A DNA stretch of 64,000 nt from an uncultured Veillonella sp. GTDB lineage: Bacteria; Bacillota; Negativicutes; Veillonellales; Veillonellaceae. Each line of letters begins with the position of its first letter. Position 1 is the stretch's first letter. The notes below the pieces were generated by a model that saw only the letters and a program-made list of their open reading frames with translations, was not told the DNA's origin and searched no databases. Of this stretch, positions 40,792 through 49,979 are shown piece after piece. The position numbers and the translations under genes were made by a program. The stretch covers positions 1 to 64,000 of the forward strand of contig UQVF01000002.1 of the NCBI GenBank assembly GCA_900544365.1, read 5' to 3'.

Positions 40792-42375
40792 GTGGCCAAT
40801 CCTAGAGGGCATCCTGAGACCCTCAGAAGTACAAATACATTAGATAAGGAAACGCATCGCGCTATTTCTTCAAAGGGTGGCAAGGCATCGCAAGCCAAAA
40901 AACGGCAGATGAAAGCATGGAAAGAGCTCACCCAGGAGATTATGGCAATGCCACTGCAAAAGGGCAAAGTGAAGGAGAAAATAACTTCACTAGCCGAGGC
41001 AAAAGGGCAGAATATAGATACTCAAACGGCGGTGTTGTTAGCCCAGGTTGTTAAGGCGACTAAAGGAGATACTAAAGCTGCTGAGTTCCTATATTCTCTA
41101 TCGCATGAAGAGGTGGAGCAAATTACAGAGGCGCCTATTGTGGTACCAGATGATACGGACAAGATTATTCCGTTCTTTGATTCTGTAAGCGGTGACATCA
41201 AGCGCCACGGGCATACGCATTATTGGTTTAAAGGTGGTCGTGGTAGCACGAAATCATCCTTCATTAGCATGAAGATTCCACAACTAATCATTAGCAACCC
41301 AGATGTGAATGTAGTTATCTTGCGGAAGGTTGCGAACACTTTAAAGAACTCGGTATATGCGCAAATTGAGTGGGCCCTTGAACAATTGGAATTATTACAA
41401 GAGTTCGAGTTCAAGAAGTCGCCGCTTGAGATTATTTACAAGCGAACAGGACAGAAAATTCTGTTCTTGGGTGCTGATGACCGTTCTAAAATCAAATCAC
41501 TCAAAATGCCATTCGGTTATGTCGGATGTGTATGGTACGAAGAATTAGACCAATTTAGTGGAATGGATGAAATACGTTCCATCAATCAGTCGCTACTCCG
41601 TGGTGGCGATAAATATTGGTGCTTTTATTCCTTCAACCCGCCAAAGAGCCGTGATAATTGGGTGAATGTGGAGCAATTGACGGATTACCCCGACAGGCTC
41701 ATTAGTCATAGTAATTACACGATGGTTCCAAGCGATTGGCTAGGCGATCAATTCATAATTGAGGCTGAAAAGCTGAAAGAGCAAAGACCAGACCTATACG
41801 AACATGAGTATATGGGAATTGCCACAGGCACAGGCGGTGACGTATTCGCCAATGTTGAGGAGATGACTATAACCGATGAAATGATAGATAACTTTGACAA
41901 TAACTATCACGGAATCGACTTTGGTTTTGCGCAAGACCCGTTTGTATATACGAAGCTGCACTATGACATCAAGCATGATTGCATTTATATTTACGATGAA
42001 GTATACAGTACACGGCTCAAAAACTCGATGGCGTACGAGAAAATCAAGAACAAAGTAGGCACGAGTGCAGTATGGGCTGACTGCGCTGAACCAAAATCCA
42101 TAGCAGAGCTTGCTGATATGGGCTTGCGTATCTATGGCGTGAAAAAGGGCCCAGATAGTCGTGAATTTAGTATCAAGTGGCTATCGGATCGTTACAAGAT
42201 TTACATTGACAAAAACAGATGTCCGAACGCATACCGCGAATTTACGATGTACGAATACGACCAGGATAAGCACGGCAATTTCATTAGTGCCTATCCTAAG
42301 CGTAACGATCATACGATTGATTCAGTGCGGTATTCGTTACGTAGTGAGATGGATGCGAATAAATTCAGTTGGTAG
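40792..42375 (+). CDS. Terminase large subunit with small-subunit-like N-terminal extension
   Basis: A 527-residue DNA-packaging motor. The ATPase has Walker A FKGGRGSTKSSFISM, Walker B CVWYEELDQF and a coupling motif in CFYSFNPPKSRD. The nuclease domain has acidic residues in GIDFGFAQDP, VWADCAEPKS and the end region NDHTIDSVRY. The first 110 residues (AISSKGGKASQAKKRQMKAW, then QTAVLLAQVVKATKGDTKAA) look like the separate KGG-type terminase small subunit or DNA-binding protein of other Firmicutes phages. No separate small-subunit gene is seen upstream. GTG start with GGAGGGGGTAACAG upstream. Confidence 0.93.
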   Translation: MANPRGHPETLRSTNTLDKETHRAISSKGGKASQAKKRQMKAWKELTQEIMAMPLQKGKVKEKITSLAEAKGQNIDTQTAVLLAQVVKATKGDTKAAEFLYSLSHEEVEQITEAPIVVPDDTDKIIPFFDSVSGDIKRHGHTHYWFKGGRGSTKSSFISMKIPQLIISNPDVNVVILRKVANTLKNSVYAQIEWALEQLELLQEFEFKKSPLEIIYKRTGQKILFLGADDRSKIKSLKMPFGYVGCVWYEELDQFSGMDEIRSINQSLLRGGDKYWCFYSFNPPKSRDNWVNVEQLTDYPDRLISHSNYTMVPSDWLGDQFIIEAEKLKEQRPDLYEHEYMGIATGTGGDVFANVEEMTITDEMIDNFDNNYHGIDFGFAQDPFVYTKLHYDIKHDCIYIYDEVYSTRLKNSMAYEKIKNKVGTSAVWADCAEPKSIAELADMGLRIYGVKKGPDSREFSIKWLSDRYKIYIDKNRCPNAYREFTMYEYDQDKHGNFISAYPKRNDHTIDSVRYSLRSEMDANKFSW

Positions 42376-42386
42376 GAGGTGATAAA

Positions 42387-43823
42387 GTGGACTTAGGACA
42401 ATTATGGGATGCCATCATAAAAGGCAATGCAGGTATTAGCGACAAAGAGTTTGTGCGACGTGAATTACAGCGGTTTATGAACTCAAAAGAACGCAAGAAT
42501 ATCATGACTGGACGCAAGTATTATGAAGGCATCCATGACATTATCAACAAAAAGCGAACGATGGCCATTGAGAATACGGCTATTGCCAATAGCGATAATA
42601 ATGAGATTCCGTTAAATCTTCCTAATAATCAACTCGTGGATAACAAGTTTGATGACTTAGTAGACCAAAAAGTCAATTACCTATTTGGGAATCCATTAGA
42701 GGTGAAGACAGATGATGCGGTACTGACTGAATTACTAGGAAAGCAGTTCCACAGGCAATTATTAAACGTGGCAAAAGACGCCTATATTGGCGGTAAAGGG
42801 TACTTACATCCTTATATTGCACCAACAGGGGAACTGTTATTTAAACGGATGAAACCTGAGAATGTCATACCGTATTGGCACGATGAAGAGCATAGTAAAC
42901 TAGATGCATTTATTTACTTTTATGATGTGGACCAGTACCATCAATTAGAAAAGACTCACACAGTTAAATACGTAGAATTCTACAAACCAGATGGTGTAAG
43001 CTATTACATTTACAATAACGGTGGCTTAACAGTTAATACTGATAAGGAAACAACAAATTACATTCAATATCAAGGAAAGCTATACAATTGGCCTTCCGTG
43101 CCACTATTGGTATTCAAGGCAAATTCTATCGAGCAACCACTAATTAATCGGGTAAAGAGTTTACAAGATGCATTAAACGAAATGTACTCGATGTTCCTTG
43201 ATAGGTTGCAAGAAGACCCTAGGAAAACCTTGATTGTATTACGAAATTATGATGGTACAGACCTAGCAGAATTTAGACGCATGTTAGCTAAGTATGGAGC
43301 GGTGAAAGTCAGAGATGACGGTGGAATTGATACGCTAACCATTGAAGTTAACGCAGGTAACTATGATTTCATCACGCAAGCATTGAAACGGTCGATTATT
43401 GAAAATGGTCGAGGATTCGATGCCAAGGATGACCGTATGGCCAATAATCCTAATCAGATGAATATTTCATCTATGTACAGTGATATCGACCTCGATGCGA
43501 ATCAAATTGAGGTGGAATTTCAAGCCACCTTAGAACAGCTAGTAGAGTTCTACCGAGCATACCGTAGCATAAGCAACGCCACAGCACCAAAGGATGTAGA
43601 CTTCATCTTCAATCGCATGACACCAGTCAATGAGGGCGAAGTAATCAACAACTGTAAATCGAGTATTGGCATTCTATCTAATGAAACGATCGTGGCTAAC
43701 CATCCATGGACGACTAACACGGCGGAAGAATTGGAGCGATTGCAACAAGAACGCTTGCAGATGATGCAAGAGATGGCTTTACAAGATTACATAGCAGGTG
43801 GCGGAGATGAACCAACAGAGTAA
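42387..43823 (+). CDS. Portal protein, SPP1 gp6-like
   Basis: A 478-residue portal of the SPP1 Gp6 family, through which DNA enters the head. The pattern includes YYEGIHDIINKKRT, LVDNKFDDLVDQKVNYLFGN and the central DALNEMYSMFLDRLQEDPRK segment. GTG 42387 follows GGAGGTGATAAA, which is better than the earlier ATG at 42369. It overlaps the MuF-like gene by 17 bases. Confidence 0.92.
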   Translation: MDLGQLWDAIIKGNAGISDKEFVRRELQRFMNSKERKNIMTGRKYYEGIHDIINKKRTMAIENTAIANSDNNEIPLNLPNNQLVDNKFDDLVDQKVNYLFGNPLEVKTDDAVLTELLGKQFHRQLLNVAKDAYIGGKGYLHPYIAPTGELLFKRMKPENVIPYWHDEEHSKLDAFIYFYDVDQYHQLEKTHTVKYVEFYKPDGVSYYIYNNGGLTVNTDKETTNYIQYQGKLYNWPSVPLLVFKANSIEQPLINRVKSLQDALNEMYSMFLDRLQEDPRKTLIVLRNYDGTDLAEFRRMLAKYGAVKVRDDGGIDTLTIEVNAGNYDFITQALKRSIIENGRGFDAKDDRMANNPNQMNISSMYSDIDLDANQIEVEFQATLEQLVEFYRAYRSISNATAPKDVDFIFNRMTPVNEGEVINNCKSSIGILSNETIVANHPWTTNTAEELERLQQERLQMMQEMALQDYIAGGGDEPTE

Positions 43824-44853
43824 AGAATATTGGGCGAAGCGTTACGAATCATTAAAAGATGAAGCCATGCAAGGTGCTGAAATGACCGTTGATGAACTAT
43901 CTATGAACATTGATAGAGCACTTAGACGGTTAACGGTTGAAATAGAAAATTGGTATAAGCGATATGCCACAGAAAACGGTATCACCCTAGAAGAAGCAAG
44001 AAGACAGCTCAATAAAAGAGAGTTAGCTGACTTCAAGATGACACTTGAGGAATATATCGAGCAAGCCAAGCGAGAAGATTTATCAAAGGAGCACCAACGC
44101 ATGCTTGAGAATGCATCGATACGTGCTAGATTGGATAGAACACAAGCACTCTATATAAGCGTTGTACATGAGATTGAGCGCCTATTTAAGGCGGAAGATG
44201 ACAGCCTAAGCCAATTGCTTAGGGAAACATACGAAACGACCACCTATAAGACGGCTCACCTTACGCAAACGGTACTAGGTGAATATAATATCGTACCTAA
44301 GGTATCTGACCATGTTGTAGAGGTGGCAATAAAGAAACCATGGGCGCCAGACGGTAAAGATTTCAGCAGTCGTATATGGGATGACCGTACAAAGCTAGTT
44401 CAGACAATTCAAAATGATTTTGTTCAATCGGTGTTAGCAGGTGATGGCATGGCGAAGATGACGGAGAACCTTGCTACACGGATGAACGTTTCGCAATCGA
44501 ACGCAAGACGATTGGTAGAAACGGAAACGGCTAGAATTTACGAAGAGGCATTCACCAACAATATGAATGATATTGGGGTGGAGAAACTGGAGATACTAGC
44601 AACGTTAGACCGCAAGACCTCGAAGATATGCCAACGTATGGACGGGAAGATTGTACCGATTAAAGATGCTAAGCCAGGTGTAACAATTCCACCATTTCAT
44701 TGCCATTGCAGAAGCACAACTATTCCATATTTCGATGATTTGGAAATCAAAGGGGAAACGAGGGCAAGCCGTGGCGAAGGTGGTAAAGGTAAGAGCGAGC
44801 AAGTAGACGGTGAATTGAAGTACGATGAATGGTACTCGAAATATGTGGAATGA
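43807..44853 (+). CDS. Minor head protein, SPP1 gp7 / MuF family
   Basis: A 348-residue head morphogenesis protein. The long helical N-terminus is followed by the conserved MuF domain with RRLVETETARIYEEAF, LEILATLDRKTSKICQRMDG and the metal-binding PPFHCHCRSTTIPY. It is packaged in the head or binds the portal. ATG 43807 with AGGTGG 5 bases upstream was preferred to GTG 43798. The gene follows portal, as in SPP1. Confidence 0.9.
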   Translation: MNQQSKEYWAKRYESLKDEAMQGAEMTVDELSMNIDRALRRLTVEIENWYKRYATENGITLEEARRQLNKRELADFKMTLEEYIEQAKREDLSKEHQRMLENASIRARLDRTQALYISVVHEIERLFKAEDDSLSQLLRETYETTTYKTAHLTQTVLGEYNIVPKVSDHVVEVAIKKPWAPDGKDFSSRIWDDRTKLVQTIQNDFVQSVLAGDGMAKMTENLATRMNVSQSNARRLVETETARIYEEAFTNNMNDIGVEKLEILATLDRKTSKICQRMDGKIVPIKDAKPGVTIPPFHCHCRSTTIPYFDDLEIKGETRASRGEGGKGKSEQVDGELKYDEWYSKYVE

Positions 44854-44863
44854 GGTGAGTTCA

Positions 44864-44959
44864 ATGTGTGATTTCATCACGATTTTACAAATAATCCAAG
44901 TGCTATGCGTAATATACCTTGGATTTGCACTGTATCACATTAATAAAAATCAAAAGTAA
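44864..44959 (+). CDS. 31-residue membrane peptide
   Basis: ATG 44864 follows GAGGTGAGTTCA. The peptide is one hydrophobic helix (ITILQIIQVLCVIYLGFALY) with a polar tail. It sits between the head-protein gene and a terminator. Function unknown. Confidence 0.5.
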   Translation: MCDFITILQIIQVLCVIYLGFALYHINKNQK

Positions 44960-44960
44960 C

Positions 44961-44995
44961 AGCACTCTAGGCATTGCCTAAGGGTGCTTTTATTA
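44961..44995 (+). terminator. Hairpin between MuF-like and scaffold genes
   Basis: AGCACTCTAGGC and GCCTAAGGGTGCT form an imperfect 11-12-bp stem, followed by TTTTATTAT. The 92-base stretch between it and the scaffold gene holds no gene. Confidence 0.6.
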
Positions 44996-45087
44996 TGCCA
45001 TTTTGGTATTGTTGGGCGAAAACTAACAAGCTCACATAGAGTGGTGTTGCACTCGAAAATAAAGCGAAGTGGAAAGGAGTCATAACG

Positions 45088-45699
45088 ATGACAAAAGAAG
45101 AATTAAAGGCTTTAGGGCTCAATGAGGAGCAAATTGAAAAAGTAGTGGAAGATTACGGAAAGAACTACGTTCCAAAGAATCAATTTAATCAAAAAAATGA
45201 AGAACTAAAGCAAGCCAAGGAATCATTAACTACGATGCAATCTGACATAGAGGCATTGAAAAAAACTAATGCTGACAATGAAGAATTAGCCAAACAAATT
45301 GATGAAATGAAAGCCGCTCAAGTCAAACGAGATGAAGAGTACACGGCGCAAATTCACAAGATGGAGGTAGACGGCATTGTAGAACGTACACTAATGACTT
45401 TCAAGGCAAAAAACGGAAAAGCCGTGCGAGCGTTACTCGACTTAGAGGATGTAAAGCTCAAAGACGGCACTATTAAAGGATTAGATGACCAACTGATTAA
45501 GTTGAAGGAATCTGATCCTTATTTATTTGAGTCCGAAAGTAAACCGACTGGAGTCACACCAGGTGAGCCACATGGTGGTCAAGGCTCCACAGGAATTACT
45601 CAAGAACAGTTCAACAAAATGGGTTATTTAGAACGAGCAAAACTCAAAGAAGATGACCCCAATACTTATTCAGCATTAACAAATGGAGGTAACGAATAA
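45088..45699 (+). CDS. Capsid scaffold protein (DUF4355 / gp20 type)
   Basis: A 203-residue acidic coiled-coil protein (VPKNQFNQKNEELKQAKESL, then a long Glu/Lys helix) with a Gly-rich C-terminus (GVTPGEPHGGQGSTGITQ). The composition, length and position directly before the capsid gene are those of scaffold proteins, which shape the procapsid and then leave it. Its stop shares a base with the next start. Confidence 0.85.
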   Translation: MTKEELKALGLNEEQIEKVVEDYGKNYVPKNQFNQKNEELKQAKESLTTMQSDIEALKKTNADNEELAKQIDEMKAAQVKRDEEYTAQIHKMEVDGIVERTLMTFKAKNGKAVRALLDLEDVKLKDGTIKGLDDQLIKLKESDPYLFESESKPTGVTPGEPHGGQGSTGITQEQFNKMGYLERAKLKEDDPNTYSALTNGGNE

Positions 45700-46550
45700 T
45701 GCCACAAGGAACAACAAAATTAACACAATTAATTAATCCAGAAGTTATGGCGGACATGATTTCCGCTAACTTACCTAAGGCGATTAAATTCGCAAACATT
45801 TTGGCGGTCGACACGAAACTTGAAGGACAACCTGGTAACACTGTAACAGTACCATCCTTTAAATACATCGGTTCCGCAAAAGACGTAGAAGAGGGCGCAG
45901 CAATTGACCTTGCTCAATTAACAACATCCGTCGAAAAATTCACAATCAAAAAAGCTGGTATTGGGGTGAAAATCACGGATGAAGCAGTTTTATCTGGTTA
46001 TGGAGACCCAATTGGTGAAGCAGTTAAGCAATTAGGTATGTCTATTGCTGACAAAATCGAAGATGACGTAATCGAAACATTAAAATCAACAACATTAGCG
46101 GTAACATCCACATCTCAAATCTCTTATGAGGGTATTGTGAATGGTGTTGATAAGTTCGCAGAGGAATCCGACGTGCCAAAGGTATTGTTTATCCACCCAG
46201 AGCAATTGACACAAATCCGCAAATCCGCTGATTTCATTGATAAAAACAAATACGGTGGTGACTTGATGATGACAGGGGCTATCGGTTCTATTTGTGGCGT
46301 TGAAGTCGTGGTATCTCGTCGAGTGCCAAAAGAGGGGGATAACTTCACTAACTTCATGGTGCAAATGGCACCTAACAGTGGTGAAGGCACGCCAACATTG
46401 CCAGCAGTATCCTTGTACTTAAAACGAAATGTACAAGTAGAATCTGATCGTGACATCGTTGGCAAGATGACAGTTATCACAGCGGACGAACACTACGGTG
46501 TAGCATTAACCAACCCAGCTCGTGTTTTAAAAATGACATTTAAAGCATAG
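45699..46550 (+). CDS. Major capsid protein (N4-gp56 / SPP1 gp13-like)
   Basis: A 283-residue capsid protein. The pattern INPEVMADMISANLPKAIKF, VTVPSFKYIGSAKDVEEGAA and KAGIGVKITDEAVLSGYGDP is typical of N4-gp56-family coat proteins with the HK97 fold. It forms the phage head. It lies after the scaffold and before the connector genes, as expected, and has an AGGTAACGA ribosome binding site. Confidence 0.9.
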   Translation: MPQGTTKLTQLINPEVMADMISANLPKAIKFANILAVDTKLEGQPGNTVTVPSFKYIGSAKDVEEGAAIDLAQLTTSVEKFTIKKAGIGVKITDEAVLSGYGDPIGEAVKQLGMSIADKIEDDVIETLKSTTLAVTSTSQISYEGIVNGVDKFAEESDVPKVLFIHPEQLTQIRKSADFIDKNKYGGDLMMTGAIGSICGVEVVVSRRVPKEGDNFTNFMVQMAPNSGEGTPTLPAVSLYLKRNVQVESDRDIVGKMTVITADEHYGVALTNPARVLKMTFKA

Positions 46551-46561
46551 GAGGTTTACTT

Positions 46562-46750
46562 ATGGGAATGTTGTTACAACAATATTTACATCCTGAAACG
46601 GAAGTTGACACAGGAGCAGAAGAAGGCGCAAGCGCTGATGTGGAAACTGTAGAGGTAGAAGAAACCGAGGATACGCCAAAAGGCAAGAAGGCGGTGAAAG
46701 ATGATGGAGACACAGGAGCAGAAGAAGAAGGCACAAGCGCTGATTCCTAA
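46562..46750 (+). CDS. Small acidic protein after capsid, with internal repeat
   Basis: Sixty-two residues. After MGMLLQQYLHPETEV the protein is almost all Glu, Asp, Ala and Thr, with DTGAEEGASAD near residue 17 and DTGAEEEGTSAD near the end. The repeat in DNA is about 33 bases and its second copy also forms the start of the next gene in another frame. It could be a low-complexity head decoration or linker protein. Function unknown. Confidence 0.55.
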   Translation: MGMLLQQYLHPETEVDTGAEEGASADVETVEVEETEDTPKGKKAVKDDGDTGAEEEGTSADS

Positions 46751-47102
46751 GGCGGTTGAATTCATTGAAGGTGCTACAGGATTTGTTGCCATCGAAACGC
46801 AGATACTTGAGTACGTCATTCAAAGTGAACTGGATAAGGCGCTAGCTGATATCAACCACACGGAACTACCGACAGAGCTAGAAACGTACATTGTACGTCG
46901 AGCTTGTGGCATGTTCATTCATATGAACGCTAAGGAAATTTTAGGCAGTGATGGTGCGCAGGTTGCCAAATCCATTCGCATGGGTGACACGTCAATTGAC
47001 CTAGGTGGCACCACCGATGAAGACAGATTACGAGTACTTATTGAAGAGCTCACTCAAGAAGACAGGAGGTTACTAGCATGTTACCGACGAATCAGATGGT
47101 GA
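46701..47102 (+). CDS. Head-tail connector protein
   Basis: A 133-residue helical protein (AVEFIEGATGFVAIETQILE, then LETYIVRRACGMFIHMNAKE) in the position of the phage connector/adaptor (gp15-like in SPP1, YqbG in Bacillus). It overlaps the acidic gene before it by 50 bases and the next gene by 25. Confidence 0.75.
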   Translation: MMETQEQKKKAQALIPKAVEFIEGATGFVAIETQILEYVIQSELDKALADINHTELPTELETYIVRRACGMFIHMNAKEILGSDGAQVAKSIRMGDTSIDLGGTTDEDRLRVLIEELTQEDRRLLACYRRIRW

Positions 47103-47452
47103 GCACTTACCGTAAGCAATTAGAGCAAATGTACGATTGCTTGGTGACAGTATTAACCGAAGAGGAAACGGTCGATGAAGCGACTGGTATTACTAGTATC
47201 AACCGAACCGTAGAAGAGGGACCCTATCCGTGTAGGGTCTCTTTTAAATCCTCTACCACATCACAAGCTGATGGCATGCCAAAATTTGCTCAAAATACAA
47301 CCTTATTCATGGCACCTGATGTGATTGTTCCTAAAGGTGCTCGCATGCACATTGTAGGCCGTCACAGAGAGTTTTATGCAAAGTCTAGTTCAATGCCTAA
47401 CGTGTATGACAGCCACCAAGAAATTCAGTTAGAGAATTTGGAGGTGCGATGA
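47078..47452 (+). CDS. Head closure protein
   Basis: A 124-residue beta-rich protein (RTVEEGPYPCRVSFKSSTTS, then VIVPKGARMHIVGRHREFYA) matching the YqbH/gp16-type head completion family by layout and position. AGGAGG lies 7 bases before the ATG, inside the previous gene. It overlaps the next start (ATGA). Confidence 0.72.
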   Translation: MLPTNQMVSTYRKQLEQMYDCLVTVLTEEETVDEATGITSINRTVEEGPYPCRVSFKSSTTSQADGMPKFAQNTTLFMAPDVIVPKGARMHIVGRHREFYAKSSSMPNVYDSHQEIQLENLEVR

Positions 47453-48009
47453 TGGCAGAGTTAGATTTTGATTTCAGCGGAATTGAGACATTTCAACAAA
47501 ACCTTGAGCGAATGGCGGACCCAGCACAATTAGCTGGAGTGATGAGCTCCGTTGTAAAGCGAATGGGCGCCGTATATTTGCGTGAGGCGAAGAAGAAAAC
47601 CCCAGTAGGACCTCGTAGCATTCAAATGCTGGTAGGGCATGACCAAAGCGGAAACCCTATTTACCAAACACATAATTTTAATACGCAAAATATGCGCAAG
47701 AGTTGGTTTATGGATGAACCGTTCCCTAAAGGTGGCAACTCTAACTCGACTATGTCAGTGAAGGTGTTCAACACATCTACTTATTCATCATATGTGGATG
47801 ATGGACACCGCCAAAAGGTAGGGCAATTCTTGCCATTTATTGGCGCAGGGTGGCAAAGCGGTAAAGTACAAGGCGCACGATTAAAACAATCTTGGGTTGA
47901 TGGACTGAATATCACAACACATGCCAAGAATGTGGTTGAAAGCAACGCCAATAACATTATGAATAGTGGGTTTAACACGTGGCTAAGGAGTATGTTGCAA
48001 AATGATTGA
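47449..48009 (+). CDS. HK97 gp10-like tail completion protein
   Basis: A 186-residue protein with FSGIETFQQNLERMADPAQL and the family hallmark REAKKKTPVGPRS, followed by VDDGHRQKVGQFLPF. HK97 gp10/XkdI-type proteins join head and tail. GGAGGTGCG precedes ATG 47449, and ATG 47452 is equally possible. Confidence 0.82.
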   Translation: MMAELDFDFSGIETFQQNLERMADPAQLAGVMSSVVKRMGAVYLREAKKKTPVGPRSIQMLVGHDQSGNPIYQTHNFNTQNMRKSWFMDEPFPKGGNSNSTMSVKVFNTSTYSSYVDDGHRQKVGQFLPFIGAGWQSGKVQGARLKQSWVDGLNITTHAKNVVESNANNIMNSGFNTWLRSMLQND

Positions 48010-48442
48010 TACGTTAATAACCGAGGGTATCTCTAAGGCCTTATACGATGTATTCAAAGTGCCAGTGTATGTGGAGTGGAAAGAAAATAGGATGAAATTT
48101 CCTTGCTTTTTAATTGAGGTAACAACCTCTAATCACGATTTACACGTAGGCAAGCTGTATGATCGTAAACTCGATTACACCGTGAAATACTTCCTAAATG
48201 CGGAAAGTATTCCAGTGGATTACCGCAAGGACCTACTACAAATAGGCGAACAGCTTTACGACATATTGGAGTACGTGAAGGTAGGCGACCGTATCACACG
48301 TGGTGAGGATATGAGTTACCGTGAAAGCGATGGAGTTTTGCACTTTAGCGTGACATACGAAATGCTACTTTACAAAGAAAGTAAACGAGTTCCAGCGATG
48401 GAACGATTACAAGTGAATGAAAGGAGTTCAAACAATGGATGA
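48002..48442 (+). CDS. Tail terminator-like protein (DUF6838)
   Basis: A 146-residue protein (ITEGISKALYDVFKVPVYVE, then FPCFLIEVTTSNHDLHVGKL and LDYTVKYFLNAE) matching DUF6838 (YqbJ/XkdJ-like), the usual tail terminator position before the sheath gene. It overlaps both neighbours by 8 bases. Confidence 0.78.
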   Translation: MIDTLITEGISKALYDVFKVPVYVEWKENRMKFPCFLIEVTTSNHDLHVGKLYDRKLDYTVKYFLNAESIPVDYRKDLLQIGEQLYDILEYVKVGDRITRGEDMSYRESDGVLHFSVTYEMLLYKESKRVPAMERLQVNERSSNNG

Positions 48443-48602
48443 ACGATTTGACGGTTACACGATCATTGCATCGGATAAATACAAACGATACAAGGATATT
48501 TTAGCCGTACTTTTAGATGACGATATGACATATACGCATGAAGAGATTGATGAGATTTTACAAAACGAGTTCAATCGTCCGATTGTGGAATATGAGAATT
48601 AG
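48435..48602 (+). CDS. Small phage tail-region protein, unknown
   Basis: Fifty-five residues starting MDERFDGYTIIASDKYKRYK, with DDMTYTHEEIDEILQNEFNR. ATG 48435 has GGAG 8 bases upstream. It sits immediately before the sheath gene, where Bacillus phages carry the small XkdK-linked ORF. No function known. Confidence 0.6.
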   Translation: MDERFDGYTIIASDKYKRYKDILAVLLDDDMTYTHEEIDEILQNEFNRPIVEYEN

Positions 48603-48613
48603 GAGGTGCACAG

Positions 48614-49969
48614 ATGGCATTAGGTGGCGGAACGTTCTTGTTCCATAACAAGGTGTTGCCAGGGGCATACATCAATTTTATTAGCAAAACACGAGCATAT
48701 GCAGAAGTGGCTGACCGTGGATACGGCGCGATGATGTTATCTCTTGATTGGGGACCAAGTGGCGAAGTATTCCGAGTGGATTCTGATACATTCCAAAAGA
48801 GTTGCCAAGACTACTTTGGCTACGATTTTGGGCACCCTAAAATGAAAGGCTTACGTGACTTGTTCTTAGGCCTTAAAACAGGCTATTTCTACCGCTTAAA
48901 TAGTGATGGTGAAAAAGCAAGCAATGACTATGGCAAGGCGAAATATGCAGGTATTCGTGGCAATGATCTCGGTGTATCTGTACAGGCCGACCCAGATGCA
49001 ACGAGCGCATTTATTGTGACAACTTACATCACAACAAATGATGTGCGCAAGGTGGTGGATAAACAAACAGCCGTTGCTAAGGCATCTGATTTAGTTGATA
49101 ACGCATACGTTGAATTTAAAAAGAATGCTAACTTAGTGGCTACTGCTTACACAGCTTTCACAGGCGGTACAAACGGTTCTGTTGTGACTAGTAAAAACTA
49201 TCAAGACGGCCTTGAGTTCTTAGAGCCGTACTATTTTAATGTCTTAGGTTATGTAGGTTCTGATGAAACTATCAAGAATTTATTGATTGCTTTTACGACT
49301 CGATGCAGAAACCAAACAGGGGCTAAATTTCAATTGGTCTTGCAAGGTAAGAAGGGCGTCAACAATGAGGGTGTAATTAGTATCCTTAATACTATTACCG
49401 ACCAGGGCGAGGACCCATCTTCATTAGTCTACTGGACCGTAGGGCGTGAGGCTTCTTGCAACATCAACGAATCCTTATCGAACCGTAAATATGATGGTGA
49501 GTTTACTATCAACACCAAATATAAGCAGTTCGAGCTTGAACAAGCTATCAAAGACGGCATGTTCATGTTCCACAACGTATCTGACCCAGTAGGCGGCAAT
49601 GTGCAAGGTGAAGCACGTGTCTTGAAAGACATCAACACTTTCACAGAATTTACTAAACATAAGAATCAAAGTTTCGCATTAAACCAATGTATTCGAGTGT
49701 TGGATAATTGGGCGATTGATGCAGGTCGTACATTCAACAAAGGATATTTAGGCAAGGTTCAAAATGACGCAGATGGACGTCGTGCGTTGTGGGGCGACCT
49801 CGTTTACCTTGGCGAGCAATATCAACGAGTGAGAGCGATTCAAAACTTTGATGATAAAGACATTGAAATTCCAACACAAGGTGACAACAAAGAAGATGTC
49901 ATTGTGAATATGAACATCCAGCCTACGGTGGCTATGGAAAAACTTTACATGACAGTTATTGTTGAATAG
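48614..49969 (+). CDS. Tail sheath protein
   Basis: A 451-residue contractile sheath protein (XkdK-like). It starts ALGGGTFLFHNKVLPGAYIN, with SLDWGPSGEVFRVDSDTF, and has the conserved C-terminal part LNQCIRVLDNWAIDAGRTFN and a final GDNKEDVIVNMNIQPTVAME. Its presence shows a myovirus-type contractile tail. A GGAGGTG binding site precedes the ATG. Confidence 0.93.
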   Translation: MALGGGTFLFHNKVLPGAYINFISKTRAYAEVADRGYGAMMLSLDWGPSGEVFRVDSDTFQKSCQDYFGYDFGHPKMKGLRDLFLGLKTGYFYRLNSDGEKASNDYGKAKYAGIRGNDLGVSVQADPDATSAFIVTTYITTNDVRKVVDKQTAVAKASDLVDNAYVEFKKNANLVATAYTAFTGGTNGSVVTSKNYQDGLEFLEPYYFNVLGYVGSDETIKNLLIAFTTRCRNQTGAKFQLVLQGKKGVNNEGVISILNTITDQGEDPSSLVYWTVGREASCNINESLSNRKYDGEFTINTKYKQFELEQAIKDGMFMFHNVSDPVGGNVQGEARVLKDINTFTEFTKHKNQSFALNQCIRVLDNWAIDAGRTFNKGYLGKVQNDADGRRALWGDLVYLGEQYQRVRAIQNFDDKDIEIPTQGDNKEDVIVNMNIQPTVAMEKLYMTVIVE

Positions 49970-49979
49970 GAGGTAACAG

